Source: Gibbula magus (lineage: Eukaryota; Mollusca; Gastropoda; Trochida; Trochidae). From it: DNA of 64,000 nucleotides. The notes beneath the pieces are model-generated. The model did no database searches and was not told the DNA's origin. It saw only the letters and a list, made by a program, of their open reading frames with translations. Positions 21,341 to 31,717 of the stretch are shown piece after piece (the first letter of the stretch is position 1; every line of letters begins with the position of its first letter). The stretch spans positions 66,577,575 to 66,641,574 of the forward strand of contig OW388294.1 of the NCBI GenBank assembly GCA_936450465.1. The letters are read 5' to 3'. Position numbers and translations under genes: made by a program.

Positions 21341-22189
21341 ATGCGGGTACATGCAATAAACATATTTTTTTTATCACAGTTTAAAATCAAATGATTTTAT
21401 TTCAATTTCTTACAAAGGTAACATGATGTAATAGTTTATCATATGCTATTATCAACGTAATGCCATAGGTCATTAATATTTTATATTTCTCAACTTCAGC
21501 CTTGAAATGGTACAGTTGGTGGAAATAATAATAGTTATTGGAATGAAATGTTATATAAACAACGTAACGTATCAGTTTCGATTATTTTTTTGGTAAAACA
21601 TGTAACTACTGGATGTCTTTTTGTGAATAGTGTTCTTGAGCATTTGCTATTTCTCCACTTGTACTTTAAAATACCAAAGAAAGGGAAATATCAGAAAAAT
21701 GAAATTTAGTCAAAAGAGTTAATTCCTTGTGTCTTTAGATCTTGGCATTGGTACATTGTTACAGTGTTTGAGTGTTCTTATTTCGGTTATAATACATAAG
21801 TAAAAGATGCATTTGAAACAAATATTCTGATAATAATATTCTGATATAACATTCCTATAACTATTTGGGGGTGTCAACCATTTTTCCCATGAGTATAAAT
21901 AGATAACAAGTTTGAAAAAAATAACATTACTGTCAAGGAGGTTTTATTATTCAGAATATGGAAATATAGTTTTTTTCAAACGGCTCATGTACAGATATTT
22001 TCATGTCAAACAGTTGGATTTAGGTTTGAAGTGAAGTATCTAATTTCTTTATTGGATGTTGAGATATATATCTCCATCACATGGTAAACTATACATATTT
22101 AAGTATAGATACACGCCTGGGGTGTATTTGTATATGTTACTTGTTATGTAAACCGATCGTGAGGTGTTACGTGAAACCTTACGCACGTG
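21341..22189. other. Intergenic, no recognised feature
   Basis: AT-rich, no gene or repeat recognised. Confidence 0.4.
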
Positions 22190-22530
22190 AATCCTGAGGC
22201 GTATCAGAAACGCGAGTACTTGTTCGAGCGTACTCGCGAATACACGCGTGACCACTTTGGAGCAATCTCGCCAAGCGAGTTTATAAGATCCAAAATGGAG
22301 TCGCGTGTCACAAAGTTTGATTACCTCATTTTTCTTTCTTTTATAACCCCTCAGTTGAAATTTGGCCAATTGCTATGTGCAAGGCACCTATATTTTCTAA
22401 AATGGTGATGATATTCTGAAATCATCTTGGGAAGTACTCGTGACCTCAGGTTTCCGTTCAGAGGCCTTCCGTGGGTACGCGCGTACACGCCAAGCGAGTA
22501 CTCGCGGTTCTGAACACGCCTCTGAACGCC
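22190..22530. repeat. GC-rich inverted repeat element
   Basis: The left arm (22190-22260: 'CTGAGGCGTATCAGAAACGC', then 'GAGTACTTG') is mirrored imperfectly by the right arm (22460-22530: 'GCGAGTACTCGCGGTTCTGA', then 'ACACGCCTC'). Nested CGCGAGTAC/GTACTCGCG palindromes occur in both arms. The base composition stands out from the AT-rich surroundings. Open frames on both strands are read through the repeat. No target duplication was seen. Confidence 0.5.
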
Positions 22531-23719
22531 AATGTCGTATGGCCGTGGTTATAATGGTTCGGTTACGCGAGGGTTCGTGGAACTTGAACCCGAGCTCGGT
22601 AACTATTGGATGCAAATACGAGTACTTCTTATAACGCACGATATAATTCTTAAACATGGTTGTGCTGTAGATACTCATCTCCTACATTATCATACAATGA
22701 ATGGTGCTATCGGCAGGATAAAGGAAACGGATGTTTTTATATATATATTTTTTCAATATCCGTTGGGGTCATAAACGGATAAAGGTGCAAATTACAGAGA
22801 TCAAGTAACGGACATTCTTTTGAAAATTGAGATGACGTCACACGCGTTAACATTTCGAACGCCTGTAATAACGGATAGAGCTTCATGTAAATATACATGC
22901 TTCATTTTAAATACATTAATTTGACAACACAAACACTGTGCAATGCACAGTGCGACATAATTTATTATGATCAAGTGCCAAAACATCATGGTCATCGCGA
23001 GTTGAAATGTTTACTGGACTTGATATATATCGGTTCAAATGGTGCAAGTGTAATTGAATATATAATATCCTCCACACCGTTGTTTTGATTTCAAGTGGTG
23101 CAAGTGTAATTGAATATATAATATCCTCCACACCGTTGTTTGATTTTGTTAATGACTTCGATATACCATCCAGAGCTGTGTCATCTCAACTCCCGATCAC
23201 GTTTAAATTACGAGCGCTTCAGATGCATCGGCAGACACACGTCGGATCAGATGCTGGTAATGTGGCAGTGTTGGAATTGTACATAGATTTATTTATGATT
23301 AAACTCTAGTTGACTGACAGTTGGAGTTGTGTTGTTTATAGCATTATAACATAGTTAGTGTTTTTAGAATCAGCACTAGTGATAAGATTCATTAGTTTGT
23401 TAAGTCATTTTATTCCATTAGATTTAGATACTTTGAAGTTAATTATTTAGTATAATGTTATCAATCTAATTTATTCTATGTGTTAGCTATAAAGTTTACA
23501 ATGAGTTTAGCATAGTATTTACTAACAATAGCCACTGCACTCCAGGCCTTGCCCTGTTACATCCACTTCACTCAATACCCAAACTATTTCCTTTTCAACT
23601 CTCCTCTCTCTCACAGTCTAGCCTGCTTTCTATTGTCTTTATGGGTGTTATAAGATTTAGGTTTTCCGACACACTACTACTACAGTAATAATCCCGGATA
23701 TAAGTTTGTTTAGGATAAG
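22531..23719. other. Intergenic with a 58-bp direct repeat
   Basis: No gene recognised. A unit starting 'GTGCAAGTGTAATTGAATAT' occurs at about 23041 and again at about 23099, two tandem copies with near-identity. A short upstream part of the LINE that follows may be included after 23690. Confidence 0.5.
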
Positions 23720-24020
23720 GATAAAGTAGAACAGTTTAGACAAAATATGTTATCTGACGATGTCTAGGAACTACTAGATAAATCAGTGGACAGCGCATGT
23801 TCATGCATTGATAGAAGCATTGATTGTATTGTAGAGGCACTTTGTCTCGCTGCATTTGATATGAAACAAAAACTTAAAAAAGCTAAAACATCTATTAATG
23901 ATACAGAATGTAGCAAATTGAAAATTGAAAGATGCAGATCTTTGAACAAATTTGGAAAACATAAAGATTTCATCTCTTTAAACAACTACAATAAGATAAT
24001 AAATAAATATCACACAGCCG

Positions 24021-24549
24021 TTGAATATAAACAAAATTGATACAAACCATTGGCTTGATCACTTCAAACATTCATTTTCGAATGAACACTCTTCAGAGGG
24101 TGAACTTCCCGAATGTGAAAAGAATGAACATATTTTCAAATCTCAGATAGATCATAAGCTAACAGAGCAGATACTAGATTCACCCATAACTAGAGAGGAA
24201 ATACTAGACAGTATACACAAGGTTAAAATTAAGAAATCTCCAGGGGTAGACAATATGATACCTGAATTTGTTAGACATTCAGCTGATATTTTAATCCCTT
24301 ACTTAGACTTACTATTCAACTTGATACTCGAAAAGGGTAACTTTCCCAAAGAATGGTCAATTGGAATAAGTATTCCATTGCACAAAAATGGTGACATAAA
24401 CGATGTAAATAACTATAGAGGGATAACACCTCTCAGTATCTTCAGTGACATTTTCACTTCCATTTCAAATAAATGGTTAATATCCCGGGGAGAAACGATG
24501 AAAAAGATTACTGCATGCCAGCTGGTTTTAGGCAAGGTTACACAACAAC
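24021..24549 (+). pseudogene. LINE reverse transcriptase, N-terminal part
   Basis: The frame carries RT fingers and palm blocks: 'PITREEILDSIHKVKIKKSP' (about residues 54-73), 'GVDNMIPEF', 'FPKEWSIGISIPLHKNGD' and 'NNYRGITPLSIFSDIF'. A base is missing before the 'GFRQGY' block, so the annotated frame differs from the continuing RT frame at the end. The frame then runs into an inserted element and its last 40 or so residues are encoded by that element. Confidence 0.85.
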
Positions 24550-24940
24550 CATCCTCGGTTACCCAGGGTTTTATATATGCTCCGTTTCTCTCCACTATAT
24601 TACCCATAGGAAACCCTGTCAGCGAAATCTGTACTAAAATTACCCGCCCTTGGCCGGCGTTACGAAGTCAGTAACCAAAGAAAATACTCAATACGATAAG
24701 ACGGAAATGGTCAAGGGAGATAACCGGTGATGGATGGCTAACAAAATGACCTCGCGTGCTTTGCGACGAAGTGATATGAATTGTCATTGGTTCGCAGGTC
24801 CAAGCTGCGGAGCGGTTTGATTGGCTCACGCCAGCCAAGGGCGGGTAATGTGAGTACAGATTTTTTTCTGATGAAATTTCCAATGGGTGATATAGTGGAG
24901 AGTAACGGAGCATATATAAAACCCTGGGTAACCGAGAATG
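24550..24940. mobile_element. 391-bp long-TIR element with 9-bp TSD
   Basis: The left end CATCCTCGGTTACCCAGGG is mirrored by the right end CCCTGGGTAACCGAGAATG, and the inverted similarity extends about 100 bases inward. CACAACAAC flanks it at 24541-24549 and 24941-24949. Removing the element and one copy of the duplication restores a continuous RT reading frame across the junction ('GFRQGYTTTDHM'), which proves the boundaries. It shares its first eight bases and about 15 of 21 terminal bases with the palindrome at 7411-7500. A 9-bp duplication and long TIRs fit Mutator-like or Merlin-like MITEs. Confidence 0.92.
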
Positions 24941-25107
24941 CACAACAACTGATCATATGTTTGTTTTACAAAGCATTGTCCAGAGATACCTAAACGAAAT
25001 TCTATGATTTATTTGTGGATTTTGCCAAAGCATTTGACTCTGTGAAAAGGAATAAATTATGGAATACTTTAAGCGTACTTGGTCTCAGTCCTAAAATGAG
25101 TTATATC

Positions 25108-25957
25108 CCACTTCGGGTCTCGTTGCTATGGTTTATTTTGTTACAAGTGTTGATGTATTAGCCGATTCACCTATACTTTTTCTGCTATACTTACAGTTTT
25201 GTTTCTGATATACCTTCACTTTTTCTGATATACCTACACTTTTCTAATAAACCTACACTTTTTAACATCTGAGAAATCAAAGAAGTCAAGTTTCTAAATT
25301 TACTAATCTAAGTGATGATACTTTATAAGATGTTATATATGAACATATAAGACACCTGTTTTCTGTTGCTTTCTGGCCGAACGAACTAACCATTACACCA
25401 CGAAGCCAGATGGAACTTCGGCCATTTGTTCATGACCAAATGATTAAGGTTCTTTTAATGCATGATATAATATCATAAATTTCTGTATTTCTTTTTATAT
25501 AAGAATTTTATTTAATTTTGGATGCGAAATGTCTTAACATACTGAAATTTAAGTTGCTGTTTTCTCTAAACGTTGGCCATGTTGACATTAGCAATGCAGT
25601 TTATGGCATTAGCTGTACATTTCAGCAAGATGCACGTGCGTCTGCTTTGACAATTCCGTCATTGAGTCATATCAATTAGATTTCGAGCCCAGAACATGAG
25701 TAACCATACAACGCAGCACGGGCTGAGCGTACCCGGGAGTTGTCACATATGAGACCCTATTTGGGTTGTGCGTTTCATACACAAGCTTGTTGACAGCTGT
25801 ATTTGCTTAGAAATATTATGAAATAGTACCCGTTTACAGTCGACCGTAAGTGGGGTATAAGACAGATATAGCCATACTTTTCCGAGTGCTTGCGCCTGGT
25901 AAGGGTCCCACGGGGAAAAGTGTAGGGTATCATTCTATACACTCGAAAAAGTATGGG
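25108..25957. mobile_element. Insert of about 850 bp in LINE RT, class unknown
   Basis: The RT reads to 'LGLSPKMSYI' (25107) and resumes at 'SHIYEDVKVCVR' near 25964. The intervening DNA is flanked by TATATC (25102-25107 and 25958-25963). Internally, TTATATCCCACTTCGGG near 25101 resembles the inverse of 'AAGTGGGGTATAA' near 25848. A separate hairpin, 'AGATATAGCCATACTTTTCC', pairs with 'AAAAAGTATGGGTATATCT' at 25863-25964. A short array of 'CTGATATACCTACACTTTTT'-like units lies at 25165-25265. A nested composite is likely. Confidence 0.55.
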
Positions 25958-26120
25958 TATATCTCTCACATATATATGAGGATGTTAAAGTCTGTGTCAG
26001 AAATAATAATGTATTAAAAGAAATCTTTCAGATACAAGTAGGTGTCAGACAAGGCTGTGTATTGAGTCCCTTCTTATTTTCCTTCTTCATAAATGAATTA
26101 GCCACTCAGATTGAACTTAA

Positions 26121-27314
26121 TTGTGCTCACGGCACGGCATACAATTACACCCAGATATCTTCCAACTATTCCCTTTGCTTTTTGCTGATGATATTTTCTT
26201 GATATCAAGTACTATTGTTGGTCTACAAAAGCAAATATACGAACTTGAAAACTTCTGTGAGAAGACAAAGTTAACAGTTGATCTGAATAAAACAAAGGTA
26301 GTTGTATTAAAAAATGGTGGGAAACTAGCAAAACATGAAAACTCGTATTATAATGAATGCAAACTTGAAACAAACTTGATGTATATTTCACAAACCAATT
26401 ATCCTGGCTATTACATGCACATTATGCAGCATTGCCGACAAAGACTGTTTGGTAGGAATCCTAAGGCAAATACACGTTCTTGGTGAACTCAGTATGAATT
26501 CTTTTTTTCAAAATATTTGATGCAAAGATATATCCTATTCTTTTATAAGGGGCAGACATTTGGGAAATAAACACATTTGCAAAATTATAAATGGTATATC
26601 TGTATGGTTGTAAAAAGTTGTTGGGTGTTAAACAAAGTACTCCAAATGTCATGATATATGGAGAATGTGGCAGCTTTCCTTTATACATATACTCATATTG
26701 TACAGTAATTCGGTATTGGATAACGTTATTATACATGCCATCCTATCGCATACTAAAGAAATGCTATAATATGATGTTTTATATGATAAAATGGACATAC
26801 AAACTGGGTAACATACGTAATAAAACTATTTACGACCGGATTTGGAAATATTTGGCACAACCAGGGATATGGAATATATCCGGAATTCATGAAATCCTTT
26901 ACTCAAAGACTAAAAGATATGTTTTTGCAAAATTAGCATGCGAAATTTTCTCTTTCAAGCAAATGTGACACTTACCTAATGTTCAAAAGCGATATACATA
27001 CCAAATTATATCTATCTTGTTTAAATGTCAAAAAGTATAGAATATTAAGTAAAGGACGATTTCGATGCTCATCCCATGACCTTTTAATTGAGACAGGTAG
27101 ATATGTAAATATACATAGAGAACAAAGAACGTGTAAAGTATGCCTTTCGAATGTAATTGAAGACGAGTATCATTTCCTTCTGGCTTGTCCTATCTTCAGT
27201 AACATTCGAAAGAAATATATAAAAGGTAAATGTTATGTCCATCAAAATAAGTATAAATGTTCGTTACTGTTAAACAGTTCAAATGTCCTAGAAATTGAAA
27301 ATCTGTCCTTGTAA
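26121..27314 (+). pseudogene. LINE reverse transcriptase, catalytic and C-terminal part
   Basis: The first frame (26121-26486) holds 'LLFADDIFLISS' with the RT catalytic aspartates, then 'LTVDLNKTKVVVLKNGG'. After a frameshift, 'IFDAKIYPILL' (about 26510) and 'CKKLLGVKQSTPNVMIYGEC' (26591-26968 frame) follow. The final frame (26979-27314) has 'RFRCSSHDLLIETGRY' and a Cys-rich tail 'CKVCLSNVIEDEYHFLLACP'. These C-terminal blocks are typical of LINE ORF2 proteins. The order and strand match the fragments upstream. Confidence 0.85.
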
Positions 27315-27435
27315 ATATATATTTTCTACGCATTTGTATATAGAAACCATATTGTTGCATGAATGATTATAAAGAACCAAATTTATATGCAATGTACTAT
27401 AGCCCTGAGGCTTTTTGAGTAGGCTACCGGAAATA

Positions 27436-27565
27436 AAGGCTGAGATTAACGAGTTGAAACTCTCAGGTAACAAAGGCAGTTTGAGTCACATATTGAATTA
27501 CCGAACGTCCATCTCCACTATTTGATATATGTGACTTGGGTAAAGGGGATTTTAGAATTAGCAGC
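27436..27565. other. Short spacer between LINE and MITE
   Basis: Nothing recognised. Confidence 0.4.
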
Positions 27566-27569
27566 TTAA

Positions 27570-28058
27570 AGGTGCATCCATTGTGTTTCATAAAATTGTA
27601 TTTGCCTTTAATACATGTCAACATACATTATGTGCTGATATCAGTTCAAATAATTTCACTCAACTTGCATATCCATCCCCAATCGCCAAATATATAATAA
27701 TTACTAATTTCCAATTAAAATCTAACAACACCATTATACTTGTGCAGAAACCGGAATTACACGTTCCATTTACATGCACAATAGTTATAAGACCTATGAA
27801 AATTTTCAGCTTAAAGTTTTCTTTTAGTCTGTTGTAATTAAGTTTCCAAAATTACGTTTGACTAATTGACGCCCGCCACACGCAGTGCATTGTCCGGTTT
27901 TCGATCAGAAATCGACACTTTTACCTTCATATCGTCAATATGCTAAGTCTACTATCATCAATATGGTAGTTTTCGGTAACAGTCGGTACTTCTCGATAAA
28001 GTAACACCATTTATAACGTTTGCAATATGTGACCCCCAACAACACAATGGATGTACCT
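27570..28058. mobile_element. TTAA-flanked MITE, family 3
   Basis: TTAA (27566-27569) precedes AGGTGCATCCATTGTGTT, and the inverse AACACAATGGATGTACCT ends at 28058 before TTAA (28059-28062). There is no transposase; the 84-codon open frame inside is a by-product. Confidence 0.8.
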
Positions 28059-28062
28059 TTAA

Positions 28063-29008
28063 CTTATAGGCCCTTTATCAGTCTATAAACTTTTCGCTTT
28101 TTCATCTTCTTCTCAAAAAACCATTGGCTCTCGTGAGCTGAAATCATGTATACAAATTCTATGCAGTGCTCCGCACATGATATCCCATACCATTATTATG
28201 TTGTTTGTAGTACTGAGTTGAGTTAAGGATATGTACTCATATTTGATCAACTATGTAATTGCATAAAAATAAACACCAAGAGCAAATATGCACACATGAG
28301 ACATCATAACTTGTATATATCTCTTGCGGGTAAAACTGCTGTTGACACTGTGTTTTGAAACGGTGTTCGGGACTGTAAGACCCTTGTTGATTTCGTATTC
28401 GTGCAATTTACAAGAGTCTTACAGTCTTGTAAATCCTTGAAAAACACCGTGAGACCTTTGATAGTTATTATTTGTATATATGTTACTCATTTCCGACCAA
28501 ATATATAACAATACACGTATGTGATAATAACTCTACTCACTGGGAAACATCATAACGGTAACTCTGTGACTAAAACATATTCGATTTTAGTCGTATGATA
28601 CACTAAAGAATAACTGAAAGACACATTCTTTTTATTTTATTAAAAGTGTTTATTGACGCCAAACAATAAGGTTGTTACTACCGTCAAATCTGCTTACACA
28701 GTTTCGTATGCATTAGCTATTGGCCAATAAAAAGTCAACACATTTATCAAAAGGGTAATAAGGTCTGATGTAAAATCTTTGCACCAGTATCTCCGAAACT
28801 TTAAGTTTCCTTTCGCTGTCGATGACGGTTACTGTTTTTGCCAAACACAACAGTTAACATGGGGGAATAAGATTGTAATTAATATAACCGAAAACAGCTG
28901 TGTAAAACGCATCAAGAGTAAATGCACGAATGGACGTCTTTGTGACCATATGGATGGGTTATCAATAAGTACTTGTTTGGGTATCCCCAGTGTTTCAGTC
29001 AAAGTTGC
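28063..29008. other. Intergenic, no gene recognised
   Basis: The inverted words 'GTAAGACCCTTGTTGATTTC' and 'ACAAGAGTCTTACAGTCTTG' near 28374-28430 form a weak hairpin. The 77-codon frame at 28779-29012 is Cys-rich but has no recognisable domain or splice context. Confidence 0.4.
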
Positions 29009-29012
29009 TTAA

Positions 29013-29808
29013 AGGCGCTGTAGCACGTCTTTCTTACTGAAATAAAATGCTCTCACAAAAAGATAAATAAGTGTTACAATTACCTGAATAATAAGCTTCA
29101 ATCAATAAAAAGAGTTCCAAAACGAGTGTACATGGTTCTGTTAAGTCATGCGAGTCCATTTTCCTTCGAGCGGCCATTTTAAGGTGTTCACATTAAAATC
29201 GCCGCTAGAAGGTAGTTCAAGTGATCTGACTGATGTGGCGATGCCTAAACACCCAGAATAGCATTTAAGATAAGGTAAAATGATGTCAACCATCTTCCTG
29301 TCTGTATTCTCAAATTTGCATGAAACCTATAAATCCACCTCTCACACTGAAGAGTTCCACACCACTATCACTTTATACGTGGAACCATTTTCTTCAAATA
29401 CAGCTATCTTTTGTTCTGTGGATACAGCATATCGGGTAGTGTAATAATATTGTTTACCCTCTGACGTAAAAGTATATTGTATAATCTTAAATAAAAATGA
29501 CAAATTTGAGAAAACATAACTTACGAATGTAACCAATATAGTTAAACACCCTTCTCTCTTCGGAAAATAAGGTTAAAAATGAGTGTACGTGCATGGTTCG
29601 TTAAAGCCACGGGAATAGTTTTTTTTCACATTATAATGGCCGCCAAGCAATGTTTTTTTTATGCGCATCCCCGTTATTACCACTAAGGATAATTGGTTTG
29701 TGTAATAAGATGTTTTACCCTCTATAGTGAATAAAAATTACATAAACTATAATTATAAATCGAAAATTTGAAAACATTAAAATTTGCAAAAAACGTGCTA
29801 TATCCCCT
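29013..29808. mobile_element. Composite of family-2 and family-1 MITEs
   Basis: It starts after TTAA (29009-29012) with AGGCGCTGTAGCACG, the family-2 terminus, and ends with CGTGCTATATCCCCT before TTAA (29809-29812), the family-1 terminus. The first half matches 20834-21340 (inverted) and 53283-53635; the second half, from about 29545, matches copy F at 44270-44594. The switch is at about 29530-29545. This may be an insertion next to or into another copy followed by deletion, or a recombinant that moved as a unit. Confidence 0.75.
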
Positions 29809-29812
29809 TTAA

Positions 29813-30241
29813 AACAGTTCATTTATCTCCATTCTACCATATCAACGATCTGATATTGAACTATCTGACATGTTGACACGGTAGTGATTTGTCATACGAT
29901 GCCGTGCTGAAATTCCAGGGCCTGACACTTATAAAGATGTGACTTTCAGATTTGTTTGCCAAATTATGTACTTGGTGTCATTCTAATCACAACAATGGCT
30001 AATATTAACCACGTTAATGTATGTAAGCATTTTTGAGAATTATTACTTTCGCTATGGTTGCTTGGCAACAAGTGTAGTTTTGCCCACAGGATAAGTAAAT
30101 AAAGCGCTGTATAACCAAATTATACTGCCTATGATTTTTCACAGTTACAAATCAGATACGACTATTTCGCAAAGGTAGGGTAGAATTCGACATTAGTTCT
30201 GAAAATCTATCGTAACAACATTTATTCATAATGAAAGCATG
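29813..30241 (-). other. 3' flank of GT31-2
   Basis: Non-coding. On the minus strand, AATAAA lies at 30226-30221, 15 bases after the stop codon. That is unusually close for a poly(A) signal, so a later site may be used. Confidence 0.35.
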
Positions 30242-31717
30242 TTAGGTGTAATTGTCTTCTAGTACTTTCCATAGTTTGAAAGGTATGTCCCCACAAGTAT
30301 TGTTTCTATCAAGTATTAAAGATCTGTAACGAAGTAAATGTCTTTTAGTTACTAACCTACTTTTTCCTCTGCATTCCATCACACCCTTCAAAGCAATTTT
30401 ACCAATGTTAGCTTTGAGAGACAGAACTACGCTAACAAACACATCATCCATGTTCATCATACGCTGGTCCTCCGAAGCTCTGTACAGTGCTTCCCATACT
30501 CTTGGTGTTGTGATGTAAGCGCATCCTAAACAAAATGGCGGAAAAACCGGAAATGGATACTGTTCCACTGAAGTATGCCATTTTGACGTTCGAGATCGAT
30601 CTGGAGTCCCTTCTTGAATAACACAACAACGCAACACCATTTCATCGTTTTGTTCCCCTGCCAGAGTTTCTATAATAAGAAATGGATTAACAAACGTATC
30701 GTCGTCAACCTTCAGAATGAACTCAGAACTGCAGTGATGAACATACCAATGTATTGCCATGATGTGTTTTCTGCTAAGGTTTCTGTAAGAGTCGTAAAAA
30801 TCCCCCTGTACAATGTCTCCAAACATCTGGGATTCGATATTCAGGGATTCTTGTAGCTGCTGGTTATAAGAAGATCCAAGCATAAAGACCACACCGAGTT
30901 GTCTTCCCCTGTGTGAATGTACTGAGCCGTACGTTGACCGAATAGTTAGTCTCTTCTTTATATTGTATGGGGCTGAATGTACAACAATCAAAAGAAATAA
31001 TTTTCTTTCGATGCAAATATGTGTATTCAGTAAGAAGTTATATTGGTGAAGATTGATGTACCTGTCTCTGGTTTCATCTTCTCCTAATGTGAAGAATGCC
31101 ATGATGGCTGGATTGATGTCAGTCTTATTCACCAAAGTTGGCGGGAATGCTGTTAATCTTTTCTTCAATTGTACCATAGAGTTTACATTTCGTTTAGATA
31201 ATGTCTTTTTGACTTCTGTTTTGTGAACATTAATGTTTCTCATCTTTCTATTCTGCTTTTCCAGTTGTTGGGGTTGTTTGAAAGCAGATTTTACATTTAG
31301 ATCATTGAATGGTAGTTCAGCTTCTATTTTACGAACATTGATGCCTCTCATCTTACTGTTTTGCATTTCCATATATGGGGATTCTTTATAAACAGGTTTT
31401 ACATTACGCTCAATGAATGGCTTTTCTATTTCTATTTTGCGAACATTGATGTCTCTATTCTTTCTGTTTGGCATTTCCAGTTGTGGGGATTGTTTAAACA
31501 TTGGTTTTACATAACGCTCAATCGATCTCTTTTCAGCTTCTGTTTTGCGAACTTTGGTGTGTATCGTCTTACCGTGTCGCAAATTGAGATAACTGCCCCC
31601 CAACTGCCGACGGCGGATCTTTCGATCAGATGACTTTATGTTGCTTAGGTTCCAAGATAGAAAGATGGTTCCACATATACATGTTGCCAAAAATATAAAC
31701 TTTATGTTGGTCTTCAT
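30242..31717 (-). CDS. GT31 family beta-1,3-glycosyltransferase with repeated stem (GT31-2)
   Basis: This is a 491-residue type II Golgi glycosyltransferase of family GT31. I start it at the ATG at 31717, not the in-frame upstream ATG at 31765. The sequence CTTTGCAG before TTATCCCACCATG is a splice acceptor identical in position to GT31-1, so the upstream codons are intronic. The signal anchor is residues 6-22. The stem (about 40-185) contains three consecutive 36-residue repeats starting at V56, V92 and V128, plus a partial fourth at V164. Each unit begins V-R/H-K and ends near 'M/R-x-IN'. Catalytic motifs are 'FLLIVVHSA' (241-249), 'DIVQGDFYDSYRNLSRKHI' (301-319), DDD (338-340), 'YPFPVFPPFCLGCAYI' (387-402) and 'MDDVFVS' (423-429). 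By eye about four in five catalytic residues equal GT31-1. The stem makes it longer than usual for the family. Confidence 0.93.
   Translation of the reverse strand: MKTNIKFIFLATCICGTIFLSWNLSNIKSSDRKIRRRQLGGSYLNLRHGKTIHTKVRKTEAEKRSIERYVKPMFKQSPQLEMPNRKNRDINVRKIEIEKPFIERNVKPVYKESPYMEMQNSKMRGINVRKIEAELPFNDLNVKSAFKQPQQLEKQNRKMRNINVHKTEVKKTLSKRNVNSMVQLKKRLTAFPPTLVNKTDINPAIMAFFTLGEDETRDRYINLHQYNFLLNTHICIERKLFLLIVVHSAPYNIKKRLTIRSTYGSVHSHRGRQLGVVFMLGSSYNQQLQESLNIESQMFGDIVQGDFYDSYRNLSRKHIMAIHWYVHHCSSEFILKVDDDTFVNPFLIIETLAGEQNDEMVLRCCVIQEGTPDRSRTSKWHTSVEQYPFPVFPPFCLGCAYITTPRVWEALYRASEDQRMMNMDDVFVSVVLSLKANIGKIALKGVMECRGKSRLVTKRHLLRYRSLILDRNNTCGDIPFKLWKVLEDNYT
31229..31552 (-). repeat. 108-bp coding tandem repeat in GT31-2 stem
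   Basis: Three head-to-tail 36-codon units (residues 56-91, 92-127, 128-163) with a diverged fourth (from 164). They share an 'E.......NVK' spacing and charged, Pro/Gln-containing segments. GT31-1 has only a short stem here, so the expansion is specific to this copy. The repeat keeps frame, which suggests selection for a functional protein. Confidence 0.9.

Larger units (their letters stand above)
23720..27435 (+). mobile_element. Second LINE, interrupted by two insertions
   Basis: Plus-strand pieces form one APE-type LINE lacking its endonuclease. The order is EN-RT linker (23730-24020), N-terminal RT (24021-24540, 'KKSPGVDNMIPEFV', 'NYRGITPLSIFSDIF'), a junction piece 24941-25107 ('TDHMFVLQSIVQRYL', 'FVDFAKAFDSVKR', RT motif A), and 25964-26200 ('VGVRQGCVLSPFLFSFFINE', then 'LLFADDIFL', the catalytic Asp pair). 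The thumb and 'CKKLLGVKQSTPNVMIYGEC' follow (26615-26670), and the C-terminal knuckle 'CKVC...EDEYHFLLACP' comes at 27138-27195. A 391-bp element (24550-24940) and an 850-bp insert (25108-25957) split it. Several frameshifts make it non-functional. The 3' end is near 27435 (GGAAATAAAGG). The exact clade is uncertain. Confidence 0.85.

Noticed and set aside
28779..29012. 77-codon Cys-containing frame as a small secreted protein
   Set aside because: No signal peptide, no splice signals, no family pattern; ends at a MITE.
30614..30856. Plus-strand 80-codon frame
   Set aside because: Antisense shadow of GT31-2.
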